A stretch of 64,000 nt of DNA, taken from Eutrophobius brisbanensis (lineage in GTDB: Bacteria; Pseudomonadota; Gammaproteobacteria; Eutrophobiales; Eutrophobiaceae). This document shows positions 1 through 8,530 of this stretch, piece after piece. A program made the position numbers and the translations under genes. The stretch spans positions 1,302,001-1,366,000 of the forward strand of contig JAYPQE010000003.1 of the NCBI GenBank assembly GCA_038131795.1, in the 5' to 3' direction. Below the pieces are notes generated by a model. It was not told the DNA's origin. It did not search any database and saw only the letters and a list, made by a program, of their open reading frames with translations. Numbering within the stretch: the first letter of the stretch is position 1; each line of letters starts with the position of its first letter.

Positions 1-255
1 ATCCACGGACGTCCAGTCAGGTTGGGCGATGATCCCTACCCGAAATCCCTGGGATTCCAGCAGGCGACCCACCAGGGCCATACCAAAACTGGGATGATCA
101 ACATAGGCATCACCACAGACAATGATGATGTCGCAACTGTCCCAACCCAGGATATCCATCTCTTCACGGGACATGGGCAATATCGGCGCGGGTAATAATT
201 TGTCCGCCCAGTATTTTTTATAAGTAAAGATATCAGGTGCAGTTTGTAACATCAT
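1..255 (-). CDS. ygiQ: YgiQ-family radical SAM protein, N-terminal part (runs off the left edge)
   Basis: Only the first 85 codons are present. The frame opens with ATG ATG at 255/252, directly abutting the photolyase stop codon (TGA, 258-256), so the two are probably one transcript. Translation shows the YgiQ (UPF0313) amino-terminal signature: a W-A-D stretch, then GWDSCDIIIVCGDAYVDHPS and a block ending in GIIAQPDW. This region precedes the radical SAM CxxxCxxC core, which lies outside the window. The family is widespread in Proteobacteria but its substrate is unknown. Family assignment is firm; function is not. Confidence 0.85.
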   Translation of the reverse strand, partial: MMLQTAPDIFTYKKYWADKLLPAPILPMSREEMDILGWDSCDIIIVCGDAYVDHPSFGMALVGRLLESQGFRVGIIAQPDWTSVD

Positions 256-1545
256 TCAATCAGACAACGCTGTCTTGTATACGGCCAGTGCCCGTTGTCT
301 CGCCTCGCGGTAATCTATTATGGGTTCAGGATAGTCCGGGGTATCGAATTCCGGTATCCAGGCCTTAATATACTCTAATTCCGGATCAAATTTTTTAATC
401 TGGGTATCGGGATTAAAGATACGAAAGTATGGCGCGGCATCACAGCCGGACCCCGCGCTCCACTGCCAGCCACCCACATTATTGGCCATCTCATAATCCA
501 GGAGTTTTTCCGCAAACCAGGCCTCGCCCCAACGCCAGTCTATGAGTAATAATTTGGTGAGGAAATTGGCCGTCACCATACGCACGCGGTTATGCATATA
601 ACCTGTTGCCAATAGCTGGCGCATCCCGGCATCCACCATGGGGAACCCGGTCTTGCCCTCACACCATAATCGAAATTCATTTTTATCATTCTGCCAGGCG
701 ATGGCGTCATACTTTTCACGGAACGACCGGGTGGCCGTATGGGGGAAGTTTGCCAGGATCTGAATAAAAAACTCCCGCCAGATAAGCTGGTTTAACCAGA
801 TCTCACTGCTATCCATTGCGATATTGACTGCGGCCCGGGTGCTGATGGTTCCAAACCGTAAGTGAGGACCGATATGACTGGTGGCATCCACTTGGGGGTA
901 GTCCCGGTCCTTTTGATATCGCGCTAATAGATCAGGTTCAAGACGAGGTTCATCCACTCCATGATCTACACGATGGAAACCAATGTCCTCAATGGATGGC
1001 ATAGGAACGGGGGCATGGCTTTTAAACTGATGGGTAAAGGCTTCGCTGGGGTAATGTTCAACCTGCATAGCCTGGAGTCGTTTTTTCCAGGCCCGCATAT
1101 ACGGTGTGTAGATAATGTATGGCGTGCCATCCTGTTTAAGGACTTCATCATACTCAAAGATGACATGGTCTTTCACCAGTTCAAGTTTGATATCCTGTTC
1201 TGATAATTTTTCAGCGACCTCCTCGTCACGTTTAATCGCATAAGGTTCATAGTCGGCCCCGGCATAGACCCCATCAATCTCGTATTCCTCCATTAATAAT
1301 TTAAAGATATCAACTGGACGGCCATGAAATACCCGCAGGGTACTACTCATTTCCTCAAGTTGCTCCTTCAACCATTGCACCTGCTCATGGATAAAACTGA
1401 CTCGTTTATCCTCTTTGTCCTTGAGGTCATCAAGAATATCCTTATCGAAGATAAAGATGGGCAAGGTTTCCCCGGCCTGTAACGCAGCAAAAAGCGCGGC
1501 ATTGTCCTGTAGTCGTAAATCCCGTCTGAACCAGAATATCTTCAT
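256..1545 (-). CDS. phrB: Deoxyribodipyrimidine photolyase
   Basis: Repairs UV-induced cyclobutane pyrimidine dimers using blue light, FADH- and an antenna cofactor. The 429-residue product begins with the typical MKIFWFRRDLRLQDN of the photolyase alpha/beta domain (about residues 1-160). The carboxy half carries the FAD-binding helical domain, with IWREFF, KTGFPMVDAGMRQL, MHNRVRM and NNVGGWQWSAGSGCDAAPYF in the expected order. Length is slightly shorter than the usual 450-480 but all core motifs are present. It is transcribed leftward ahead of ygiQ and diverges from the response regulator at 1690. Pairing of a photolyase with a desaturase/CFA-type lipid operon is known from singlet-oxygen (RpoE-ChrR) regulons in other Proteobacteria; here a two-component system occupies that place (inference). 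Confidence 0.95.
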   Translation of the reverse strand: MKIFWFRRDLRLQDNAALFAALQAGETLPIFIFDKDILDDLKDKEDKRVSFIHEQVQWLKEQLEEMSSTLRVFHGRPVDIFKLLMEEYEIDGVYAGADYEPYAIKRDEEVAEKLSEQDIKLELVKDHVIFEYDEVLKQDGTPYIIYTPYMRAWKKRLQAMQVEHYPSEAFTHQFKSHAPVPMPSIEDIGFHRVDHGVDEPRLEPDLLARYQKDRDYPQVDATSHIGPHLRFGTISTRAAVNIAMDSSEIWLNQLIWREFFIQILANFPHTATRSFREKYDAIAWQNDKNEFRLWCEGKTGFPMVDAGMRQLLATGYMHNRVRMVTANFLTKLLLIDWRWGEAWFAEKLLDYEMANNVGGWQWSAGSGCDAAPYFRIFNPDTQIKKFDPELEYIKAWIPEFDTPDYPEPIIDYREARQRALAVYKTALSD

Positions 1546-1621
1546 GTCGTCTTAAATACTAAATGATTAAAAAACATCATCATGCCATAAATCCTAATCT
1601 TTCCCGATAAGATTAATATCG

Positions 1622-1651
1622 TTCACATCAATTTCACGCGGGCAATATAAA
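1622..1651 (+). promoter_or_regulatory. Candidate response-regulator operator and -10 box upstream of the OmpR-type regulator
   Basis: TTCACA at 1622-1627 and TTCACG at 1633-1638 are direct repeats exactly 11 bp apart. TATAAA follows at 1646-1651, 7 nt after the second repeat and about 40 nt before the ATG at 1690. The 11-bp tandem spacing and the closeness to a -10 resemble PhoB/OmpR-family activator sites. The same arrangement, with four repeats, occurs at 3679-3731. Autoregulation is inferred. The site lies in the divergent phrB/regulator gap, so it could also affect phrB. Confidence 0.55.
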
Positions 1652-1689
1652 AATAGAGCTATAAACTCTTTACGTATAAACTGAATCAA

Positions 1690-2406
1690 ATGTCGCCTGA
1701 CAATCAAAATCATTCACTTCTGCTAGTCGAAGATCATCACGATATCGCTGATATGGTATGCGAGTACCTGGAATCAGAGGGTTATATAATGGATTATGCC
1801 GCGGACGGTATTACGGGTTTACATCTGGCTGTCAGTAATCATTATGATGCCATCATACTGGATTTAAATTTGCCAGGGATGGATGGGATTAGTCTGCTGG
1901 AGAATTTGCGAAACCAGGCAAAATCAGATGTGCCGGTATTAATATTAACCGCCAAAGATACGTTGCAAAACAAGATTGCCGGGCTGGATACCGGTGCCGA
2001 TGATTACCTGGTAAAACCATTTGAAATACGGGAACTCTCAGCCAGGATACGCTCATTAATCAGAAGACAAAAAGGCCTGGTCAGTGCTGAAACCCTGAAG
2101 GTTGCTGATCTTGAGTTCGATACCGCGACCATGACGGTGACTCGCAATGACAAGCAACTGAAACTCACCCCCATCGGTATGCAGATCCTCAGAATTCTTA
2201 TGAAGGCATCGCCCAATGTGGTCAGCAGGCGCGCCATAGAGCGGGAAATATGGGGCGATATTCTGCCCGACAGCGATACGTTACGCAGCCACATGTATAC
2301 CCTGAGGAAAGCAATCGATAAACCATTCGATATAGGGTTATTACATACCGTACAAAATTCCGGCTATAAGCTGGTGAAAGCACAAGATGAGACATTCAGG
2401 GATTAA
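1690..2406 (+). CDS. OmpR/PhoB-family two-component response regulator
   Basis: A 238-residue transcription factor with an amino-terminal receiver domain (about residues 9-122) and a carboxy-terminal winged-helix DNA-binding domain (about 140-230). The acidic pocket E14-D15 and the phospho-acceptor D58 in ILDLNLPGMDG are visible, as is the conserved lysine in DDYLVKPFE. The end of the effector domain reads SDTLRSHMYTLRKAID followed by HTVQNSGYKL, typical of the OmpR class. The gene overlaps the downstream histidine kinase by 20 nt, so they are co-translated and presumably cognate. Tandem 11-bp repeats lie upstream of it and of the lipid operon at 3769; the proposal that this protein binds them is an inference. 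The stimulus is unknown. Confidence 0.93.
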   Translation: MSPDNQNHSLLLVEDHHDIADMVCEYLESEGYIMDYAADGITGLHLAVSNHYDAIILDLNLPGMDGISLLENLRNQAKSDVPVLILTAKDTLQNKIAGLDTGADDYLVKPFEIRELSARIRSLIRRQKGLVSAETLKVADLEFDTATMTVTRNDKQLKLTPIGMQILRILMKASPNVVSRRAIEREIWGDILPDSDTLRSHMYTLRKAIDKPFDIGLLHTVQNSGYKLVKAQDETFRD

Positions 2407-3667
2407 CCAGCAACTCTGGCGGGCCTTCCTGATTCAGGCGGGGCTAATCAGTATCGTCGCTGTGCTGAGTATCTATGCAGCAAGATATGTACTGAGTGAT
2501 GTCCTTATAGAAAGGGCACTAACAGAGGAAGCCAACCACTTCTGGAATCTATATACGAACGACTCATCTACCAACAGGCCAAATACCTATAACCTGACTG
2601 GTTATTTATATCCATCGGACCATGTACCGGAATACATGATTACACTGGATAATGGCTACCATCAGATTCAAGGGGACAATGGTCTTGTCACGCTGGTATA
2701 TGTCACCAGTCTGGAAGATAAGCGCCTGTTTCTCGAATTTGATAATGAACAGGTAGGAAGATTGGCATTTTTATTCGGCATGCTGCCCTTATCCATTATT
2801 TTATTGATCATTTATCTTTCAAGCTGGATTGCTTACCGTTTTTCCACACAGGCAGTGTCCCCCATCATTCAACTTGCCAAGGACGTTGAACAACTGGATC
2901 CGGCAAGCGAAGAATTTTCCAACACCATCAAACAAAACCTCAAATTCAGCCAGAACCGTGAAGTCACCAGTCTGGCCGATGCGTTAAACGGCCTGACAGA
3001 AAGAATTGGTCAGTTTCTGGAGCGGGAGAGAAATTTCACCCGTGATGCATCCCATGAATTACGCAGCCCCATCACCGTCATCAAAATGGCCTGTGAGTTA
3101 TTACTGAACGATGAAGCCATCAATGACAGGAACCGCAAACAAATCATGCGAATCCAGAGAAATGCCAATGACATGGAAGAATTGATAGAGACCCTGTTGT
3201 TACTCGCAAGGGAATCTGATCACCTGCTCTCCTCTGAAGATATTTCCATTAATGATATTGTCAGGGAAGAAATAGAAAGGGCGGAGTCCCTACTGGACAA
3301 TAAAAAATTAAAAATTACTATCAATGAAACTCATCAATTAAATATAAAAGCACCGGACAAGGTGCTGTCGGTAATGGTTGGAAATATTATACGCAATGCC
3401 TTTTCCTATACAGATGAAGGAGAAGTTAATATTTTAATCAATCAATCCGGCCTGATGATTGAAGACAGCGGTATTGGGATGTCAGATAAACAGCTCGACA
3501 ACATCTTCACAGCATTTGAACGGGAAAAACAAAGGGGTGGCTATGGTGTGGGACTCACCATTGTAAAAATGCTGTCCGATAGATATAACTGGCCTATTGA
3601 GATAGACAGCAAATTAAATGTTGGCACCAGGGTATCAATTCAATTCCTGAACATCGACCAGGCTTAA
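2387..3667 (+). CDS. Membrane sensor histidine kinase, partner of the preceding regulator
   Basis: A 426-residue kinase. One transmembrane helix lies at about residues 11-33 and a second at about 126-150, enclosing a periplasmic sensor of roughly 90 residues with no recognised domain. A linker follows, then the dimerisation domain with the phospho-acceptor H223 in RDASHELRSPITVIK. The catalytic domain shows N-box NIIRNAFSYT, G1 box EDSGIGM and G2 GGYGVGLTIVKML. All parts needed for autophosphorylation are present. The start overlaps the regulator gene by 20 nt. No repair, heme or PAS motif in the sensor region points to a signal. Its position between phrB and the lipid operon suggests an envelope or photo-oxidative cue (inference). 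Confidence 0.93.
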   Translation: MRHSGINQQLWRAFLIQAGLISIVAVLSIYAARYVLSDVLIERALTEEANHFWNLYTNDSSTNRPNTYNLTGYLYPSDHVPEYMITLDNGYHQIQGDNGLVTLVYVTSLEDKRLFLEFDNEQVGRLAFLFGMLPLSIILLIIYLSSWIAYRFSTQAVSPIIQLAKDVEQLDPASEEFSNTIKQNLKFSQNREVTSLADALNGLTERIGQFLERERNFTRDASHELRSPITVIKMACELLLNDEAINDRNRKQIMRIQRNANDMEELIETLLLLARESDHLLSSEDISINDIVREEIERAESLLDNKKLKITINETHQLNIKAPDKVLSVMVGNIIRNAFSYTDEGEVNILINQSGLMIEDSGIGMSDKQLDNIFTAFEREKQRGGYGVGLTIVKMLSDRYNWPIEIDSKLNVGTRVSIQFLNIDQA

Positions 3668-3678
3668 TATTCCAGCCT

Positions 3679-3731
3679 TTCACATAATTTTCACACCCGC
3701 TGCACACAGTATTCACCTGGGATTTTATAAA
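3679..3731 (+). promoter_or_regulatory. Four tandem 11-bp repeats and -10 box upstream of the lipid operon
   Basis: TTCACA (3679), TTCACA (3690), TGCACA (3701) and TTCACC (3712) begin exactly 11 bp apart. A TATAAA box follows at 3726-3731, 8 nt beyond the last repeat and about 38 nt before the ATG at 3769. The layout copies that upstream of the response regulator (1622-1651). Tandem 11-bp half-sites are characteristic of PhoB/OmpR-family dimers bound head to tail. The repeats are read directly from sequence; binding by the adjacent regulator is inferred. Confidence 0.6.
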
Positions 3732-3768
3732 CTTCCCACATTAATCTAATGAGACTGGGTCCAAATTA

Positions 3769-4719
3769 ATGATTGCGATTACTGCAGACAACAATTTTTT
3801 AAAGCGTTTCTGGTTGTGGCTTTCAAACCATGATGCAACATATGCTCACCTGCAAGCTGCAGACCTGGAAAATATTGATTACGCCAGGCTCGGTATTTTC
3901 ATTATATTTCATCTGGGTATTTTCGGCATTTTATTTACCGGAGTCAGCACCACGGCAATTGTATTTGCAACTTCGATGTATTTTCTGCGGATGTTTTTTA
4001 TTACCGGTTTTTATCACCGCTATTTTTCACATAAATCTTTTCGTACCAGCAGACCATTTCAATTTCTGATGGCAGTTGCCGGATGCACTGCCGGGCAACG
4101 TGGACCACTTTGGTGGGCCAGCCACCACCGTTATCACCATTTAAAATCAGACTCCGATAAGGATCCGCATACTCCGGATAAAGGCTTTATGAACAGTCAT
4201 GTGCTATGGATATTCAAAAAAGAGAACTTCAATATCAATCACAAACATATTCGAGATCTCAAGAAATACCCTGAGCTGGTTTTGTTAGAACGGTTTCACT
4301 GGGTGCCATTTTTATTATTTGGATATTTCTGTTTCCTGGCCGGCGAATTATTAAATCGCCACTCCCCCCTGGCAGGTACAGATGGCACCCAGTTACTTAT
4401 CTGGGGATTTTTCATATCCACCATATGCTTATACCACGGCACCTTTACGATAAATTCCCTGGCACATAAATATGGCAGCAGGCGTTTTGAAACCCGTGAC
4501 AACAGTAAAAATAACCTGTTCCTGGCGCTGATCACCCTGGGTGAGGGATGGCATAATAATCATCATCGCTACCCGGTTGCAACACGCCAGGGCTTTTACT
4601 GGTGGGAAATTGACATGACCTACATGGGACTTAAATTTCTTTCATATTTTGGCTTCGTGTCTGATCTGAAACCTGTTCCTGTCAATATCCTGGCTGAAGG
4701 GCAAGGCAAAAAGCCATGA
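3769..4719 (+). CDS. Membrane fatty acid (acyl-CoA/acyl-lipid) delta-9-type desaturase
   Basis: A 316-residue integral-membrane di-iron desaturase. The three histidine boxes are visible: HRYFSH at about residue 83, HHRYHH at about 120, and HNNHH within GEGWHNNHHRYP near residue 264. Two hydrophobic spans come before the first box and one pair lies between the second and third. The amino-terminal extension is short and no cytochrome b5 or ferredoxin domain is fused. The family inserts a cis double bond into acyl chains using O2. It is the first gene of a run of seven whose ends overlap or abut. The unsaturated acyl product is the natural substrate for the methyltransferase encoded at 6734 (inference). 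Confidence 0.92.
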   Translation: MIAITADNNFLKRFWLWLSNHDATYAHLQAADLENIDYARLGIFIIFHLGIFGILFTGVSTTAIVFATSMYFLRMFFITGFYHRYFSHKSFRTSRPFQFLMAVAGCTAGQRGPLWWASHHRYHHLKSDSDKDPHTPDKGFMNSHVLWIFKKENFNINHKHIRDLKKYPELVLLERFHWVPFLLFGYFCFLAGELLNRHSPLAGTDGTQLLIWGFFISTICLYHGTFTINSLAHKYGSRRFETRDNSKNNLFLALITLGEGWHNNHHRYPVATRQGFYWWEIDMTYMGLKFLSYFGFVSDLKPVPVNILAEGQGKKP

Positions 4720-5966
4720 ATATAGGAATTATAGGCACGGGTATTTCCGGGTTGAGCTGCGCTTACCTGCTCCAGCATGATCATGATATTACCCTGTTTG
4801 AGTCCAACAGCTATGCAGGCGGTCACACCAATACTATCGAGGTCAGCGACAATGGCAAAATTCTAAATGTGGACACCGGTTTTATCGTCTATAACCAGGA
4901 AAACTATCCGAACCTGTGTAAATTGTTTGATGCACTGGACATTAAGGGCAGAAATTCAGACATGAGTTTCAGTGTGATAAATGAAAAGTCCGGACTGGAA
5001 TATAATGGTTCAGGCCTGAACAAGCTGTTTTGCCAGCGGCGAAACTTGATCAATCCCGGGTTCTGGAGAATGCTGAGGGATATTATTAAATTTCATAATC
5101 AGGCGCCCGGGCAACTGGACAATAACCTTGATGATAAAACCACTGTCAGTGAATTCGTATCCCAGCATAACTACAGTGATGAATTTACCCATGAATACCT
5201 GATACCACTTGGTGCCTCACTCTGGTCTGCCCCTGCCGGGCAATTTCTGGAATACCCCATGCGCTTTGTGATTGAATTTCTGGATAACCATTGCATGCTG
5301 CAGGTAGGCAACAGACCGATATGGAAAACCGTAATTGGCGGTTCAAATACCTATGTGAAAAAATTGCTCCAGGACTTTAATGGCCAACTCAGGCTAAACG
5401 CAAAAGTTAACCGAGTCGCCCGCAGAAAAGATCATATCGAACTTGTTATGGAGGAAGGGCGTACAGAGCAATTTGATGAAGTGATAATGGCATCACACGC
5501 CGACCAAAGCTTACAGCTTGTTGAACACCCGGACAGTGTTGAGAAGGATCTACTGGGTATGTTTCCATACCAGTATAATGAAGCTATCCTTCATCACGAT
5601 TCCTCTATATTACCCACAAACAAAAATGCCTGGGCAAGCTGGAACTACAGGATCCCATCAAAGCACAGCAAACATGTCACAGTCACATATAATATGAATA
5701 TGTTACAGGGACTCGATTCCGAAAAGACATATTGTGTATCTCTGAACCAGTCCTCGGGAATTGATGATGCTAAAATCATCAAGAGGATCCAGTACCATCA
5801 TCCAGTCTTTCAACCGGGGCGTGCCGATGCCCAGGCCAGTCACTATCACCTCATCAGACGTGATGGAATCTCCTACTGTGGTGCATACTGGGGTTATGGT
5901 TTTCATGAAGACGGTATTAAAAGTGCCCTGGCTGTGTGCTCCGCTTATGGTAAGGAGCTGAACTGA
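4716..5966 (+). CDS. FAD-dependent NAD(P)-binding amine-oxidase-like protein (COG2907)
   Basis: A 416-residue flavoprotein. The dinucleotide-binding motif GIIGTGISGLSCAYLL opens the protein, followed by the acidic residue of the second strand (LFESNSYAGGHTNTIEV). The carboxy end has the GYGFHEDGIKSALAV flavin contact typical of this family. It belongs to the amine-oxidase/phytoene-desaturase superfamily. Homologues sit next to DUF1365 and CFA-type genes in many Proteobacteria, where they are linked to singlet-oxygen response and unusual fatty acids. In Rhodobacter an FAD protein called UfaD acts in methylated/furan fatty acid synthesis; whether this is its equivalent is not shown by the sequence. 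It overlaps the desaturase by 4 nt (ATGA). Confidence 0.85.
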   Translation: MNIGIIGTGISGLSCAYLLQHDHDITLFESNSYAGGHTNTIEVSDNGKILNVDTGFIVYNQENYPNLCKLFDALDIKGRNSDMSFSVINEKSGLEYNGSGLNKLFCQRRNLINPGFWRMLRDIIKFHNQAPGQLDNNLDDKTTVSEFVSQHNYSDEFTHEYLIPLGASLWSAPAGQFLEYPMRFVIEFLDNHCMLQVGNRPIWKTVIGGSNTYVKKLLQDFNGQLRLNAKVNRVARRKDHIELVMEEGRTEQFDEVIMASHADQSLQLVEHPDSVEKDLLGMFPYQYNEAILHHDSSILPTNKNAWASWNYRIPSKHSKHVTVTYNMNMLQGLDSEKTYCVSLNQSSGIDDAKIIKRIQYHHPVFQPGRADAQASHYHLIRRDGISYCGAYWGYGFHEDGIKSALAVCSAYGKELN

Positions 5967-6737
5967 ATGAATAGTTCTATATACAAGGGCCGGGTTTTTC
6001 ATAGTCGATTTTTACCGCGCCTGCATGTATTTAACTACAAGCTGTACATGATGTACCTGAATCTGGAAGAGTTACCCGATCTGTTCAGAAAATTTTCATT
6101 ATGGTCAGCTGAAAAACCTGCACTGGCATGGTTTAAACGGACCGACCACTATGGTGATCCCACCAACCCCCTGGATAAAGAAATCAGAAAACTTATCTTT
6201 GACTCCACAGGGAAATCCCATGCAGGCCCCATACATCTCATGACCCATCTTCGATATTTCGGTATCTGCATGAACCCGGTAAGTTTCTATTACTGCTGGG
6301 ACAAAGATACAAACGAATTAAAATTTATTGTGGGAGAAGTCCACAATACACCCTGGAATGAAATACACTGTTATGTTCTGGATTGTGAAAATGCAGAAAA
6401 ATTCAGGGCCGGGTACCGCTTCAGGTTTCCCAAACAGTTCCATGTCTCACCCTTCATGTCCATGCACCAGGAGTATGAATGGTACCTGTCGGTCCCTGAT
6501 CAAAAGTTACAGGTCAGCATGGAAAACTTCGAACAGGACAAACAAATGTTCAAGGCACAAATGCAACTTGAACGGCTGCCTGTAAATTCGACCAACCTCA
6601 CTAAAGTCCTTATTTTTTACCCGATTATGACTTTGAAGGTCCTGTCAGCCATTTACTGGCAGGCATTGAAGCTATGGACTAAAAAAATACCCTTTTTCCC
6701 ACATCCAAAATATTTAACCAATGAGATAAAGCAATGA
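5967..6737 (+). CDS. DUF1365 family protein
   Basis: A 256-residue protein of the DUF1365 family. It starts with a basic Y-K-G-R-V-F-H-S-R-F stretch, and the central hallmark HLRYFGICMNPVSFYYCWD is followed by EVHNTPWNEIHCYVL. A hydrophobic patch near the end (LTKVLIFYPIMTLKVLSAIYW) suggests membrane association. Its biochemical role is unknown. Throughout Proteobacteria it accompanies the FAD protein and the CFA-like methyltransferase, as here, which points to acyl-chain modification. It begins immediately after the stop codon of the preceding gene and overlaps the next by 4 nt, so translation is coupled. Confidence 0.85.
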   Translation: MNSSIYKGRVFHSRFLPRLHVFNYKLYMMYLNLEELPDLFRKFSLWSAEKPALAWFKRTDHYGDPTNPLDKEIRKLIFDSTGKSHAGPIHLMTHLRYFGICMNPVSFYYCWDKDTNELKFIVGEVHNTPWNEIHCYVLDCENAEKFRAGYRFRFPKQFHVSPFMSMHQEYEWYLSVPDQKLQVSMENFEQDKQMFKAQMQLERLPVNSTNLTKVLIFYPIMTLKVLSAIYWQALKLWTKKIPFFPHPKYLTNEIKQ

Positions 6738-7990
6738 AAACAAACACGACAACTTATCCATCTGCGCATATCAGGACAGGATTACTTGATGGCATGGTCA
6801 GAAAAATTGTCCAGAAGAAGTTGGCTAAACTTCAGGGCCCATTAATTGAAATCCAGGACCCTGCGGGCACCTGGTATGCAGGTCATGGTGAAAAAACATC
6901 TATTACCATCAATATTAAGGGCATGAATTTTTACAAACAAATTATCTTTGCTGGGAGCAAGGGCGCTGCAGCGGCATACCGGGACGGTCTCTGGACATGT
7001 AATGATCTGACTGCATTATTGAGAATCATGATTCGGAACATTCAGCTACTGGACGGGTTTGAAACCGGGGCTGCAAAAATCGTAAATGTATTTAATGCAG
7101 CCATTCACTGGGCCAGGAACAATACACGACGTGGCAGCAAGAAAAATATTCATGCCCATTACGACCTGGGAAATGACATGTTTAAACTGTTTCTGGATCC
7201 AACCATGACATACTCCTCGGGCATTTTCCCCAATGAGCATTCAACACTGGAGGAGGCCTCAATAGAAAAACTGGATCGAATTTGCAAAAAATTAAACATT
7301 GGGCCAGATGATAATGTTGTTGAGATAGGAACCGGCTGGGGCAGCTTTGCATTACATGCAGCCGGCACATATGGATGCAAGGTCACTACCACCACGATTT
7401 CACAAGAGCAGCATGACCTGGCACAGGAACGTATTCAAGCGGCGGGGCTTGAAGACAAGATTACCCTGTTATTAAAAGATTACCGGGACTTGACCGGACA
7501 CTTCGATAAGCTGGTCTCCATCGAGATGATTGAAGCAGTGGGTGATGATCACCTCGGCGAATATTTCTCAAAATGTGCTTCGCTGGTGAAAGAGGACGGT
7601 CAACTACTAATCCAGGCCATTACCATGCCCGACCACAGGTATGAGGATTATCTCAAGCGTTCTGATTTCATACAGCAATATATCTTTCCAGGAAGTTGCG
7701 TACCTTCTTTGGCAGCGATGATGAAATATATCAGTAAGCATACTGACCTGAGGGTGGAAAACATCGATAACTTTGGCCCGCATTACGCCCAGACATTAAG
7801 ACTGTGGCATAACAATTTTATGGCCAATAAGGATAAGGTGCAGTCTCTCGGTTATAGTCAGGACTTTATTCGCCTGTGGCAATACTACCTGTGTTACTGC
7901 GAAGCAGGATTCAGGGAAAAATACCTGGGGACAATGCATTTACACCTTAGCCGCCCTGGTTTCATGGTGCCCACTATCAGCGGTTCATAG
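6734..7990 (+). CDS. Cyclopropane-fatty-acyl-phospholipid synthase family SAM methyltransferase
   Basis: A 418-residue enzyme. The substrate-binding amino-terminal region (about 1-120) is followed by HAHYDLGNDMFKLFLD and MTYSSGIF, both standard in the CFA synthase family. The SAM site VEIGTGWGSFALHAA lies near residue 195 and the catalytic region VSIEMIEAVGDDH near 258. The enzyme transfers a methyl group from SAM onto the double bond of a phospholipid acyl chain. The product may be a cyclopropane ring or a methyl-branched chain, and the sequence alone does not decide which. Position 4 of a seven-gene coupled operon that begins with a desaturase supports a dedicated pathway rather than general cyclopropanation. 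Confidence 0.9.
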   Translation: MKTNTTTYPSAHIRTGLLDGMVRKIVQKKLAKLQGPLIEIQDPAGTWYAGHGEKTSITINIKGMNFYKQIIFAGSKGAAAAYRDGLWTCNDLTALLRIMIRNIQLLDGFETGAAKIVNVFNAAIHWARNNTRRGSKKNIHAHYDLGNDMFKLFLDPTMTYSSGIFPNEHSTLEEASIEKLDRICKKLNIGPDDNVVEIGTGWGSFALHAAGTYGCKVTTTTISQEQHDLAQERIQAAGLEDKITLLLKDYRDLTGHFDKLVSIEMIEAVGDDHLGEYFSKCASLVKEDGQLLIQAITMPDHRYEDYLKRSDFIQQYIFPGSCVPSLAAMMKYISKHTDLRVENIDNFGPHYAQTLRLWHNNFMANKDKVQSLGYSQDFIRLWQYYLCYCEAGFREKYLGTMHLHLSRPGFMVPTISGS

Positions 7991-8530
7991 ATGAAATACA
8001 CAATATTAAATTTCATTCTTTTTCAGGCAGGCTGGTTTATCGCAGTCTACCCCGCGTCCCTGGGTCTGGTATGGTTCGGCCCTCTATTCAGCCTGTGCTG
8101 GTTATATACTCACCTCGGTATTCACCGTAATTCCAGAAACATAGATCTGCCAATGGTTATCTTTTCTGCTGCAATTGGCTTTATTCTGGACTCAACCATG
8201 GTCCTGACCGGGATATTCAGTTTTTCTGAAATGGCCAGCCTCGGATACCCCTCCTCTATATGGATGGTTTCACTCTGGATTAACCTGGCCCTTACCCTTA
8301 ACCACTCGCTTGGTTGGCTCAAAGAAAAGCTGTTAATGAGTTCTATATTTGCCGCTGTGGGTGGTCCACTGGCCTATTACGCAGGTAGTAAAATAGGCGT
8401 TATCAGTTTTCAAAATACGACCGTTTCGATGGTTGCATTGTCATGTATGTGGGCCATCGCAATGCCGTTACTCTTCTTCGTGTTAAAGACCTTTTCCTCC
8501 AGGGATCGTCAGGAATTAATAACAGTATGA
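7991..8530 (+). CDS. DUF2878 family membrane protein
   Basis: A 179-residue polytopic membrane protein with about five hydrophobic spans. Features matching DUF2878 are the early FILFQAGWFIAV segment, the central ALTLNHSLGWL and the late GGPLAYYAGSKIGVI stretch. The function of the family is unknown. It starts directly after the stop of the CFA-type gene and overlaps the DUF1295 gene by 4 nt. Homologues occur in the same conserved lipid neighbourhood in other Gammaproteobacteria, so a role in membrane lipid modification is plausible but inferred. Confidence 0.8.
   Translation: MKYTILNFILFQAGWFIAVYPASLGLVWFGPLFSLCWLYTHLGIHRNSRNIDLPMVIFSAAIGFILDSTMVLTGIFSFSEMASLGYPSSIWMVSLWINLALTLNHSLGWLKEKLLMSSIFAAVGGPLAYYAGSKIGVISFQNTTVSMVALSCMWAIAMPLLFFVLKTFSSRDRQELITV

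Noticed and set aside
966..1203. Overlapping frames on both strands inside the photolyase gene
   Set aside because: They lie wholly within a well-supported gene, have no ribosome site and no family resemblance.
8443..8526. A 28-codon amino-terminal extension of the DUF1295 protein
   Set aside because: It overlaps 84 nt of DUF2878, while the ATG at 8527 gives the usual ATGA coupling seen through this operon.
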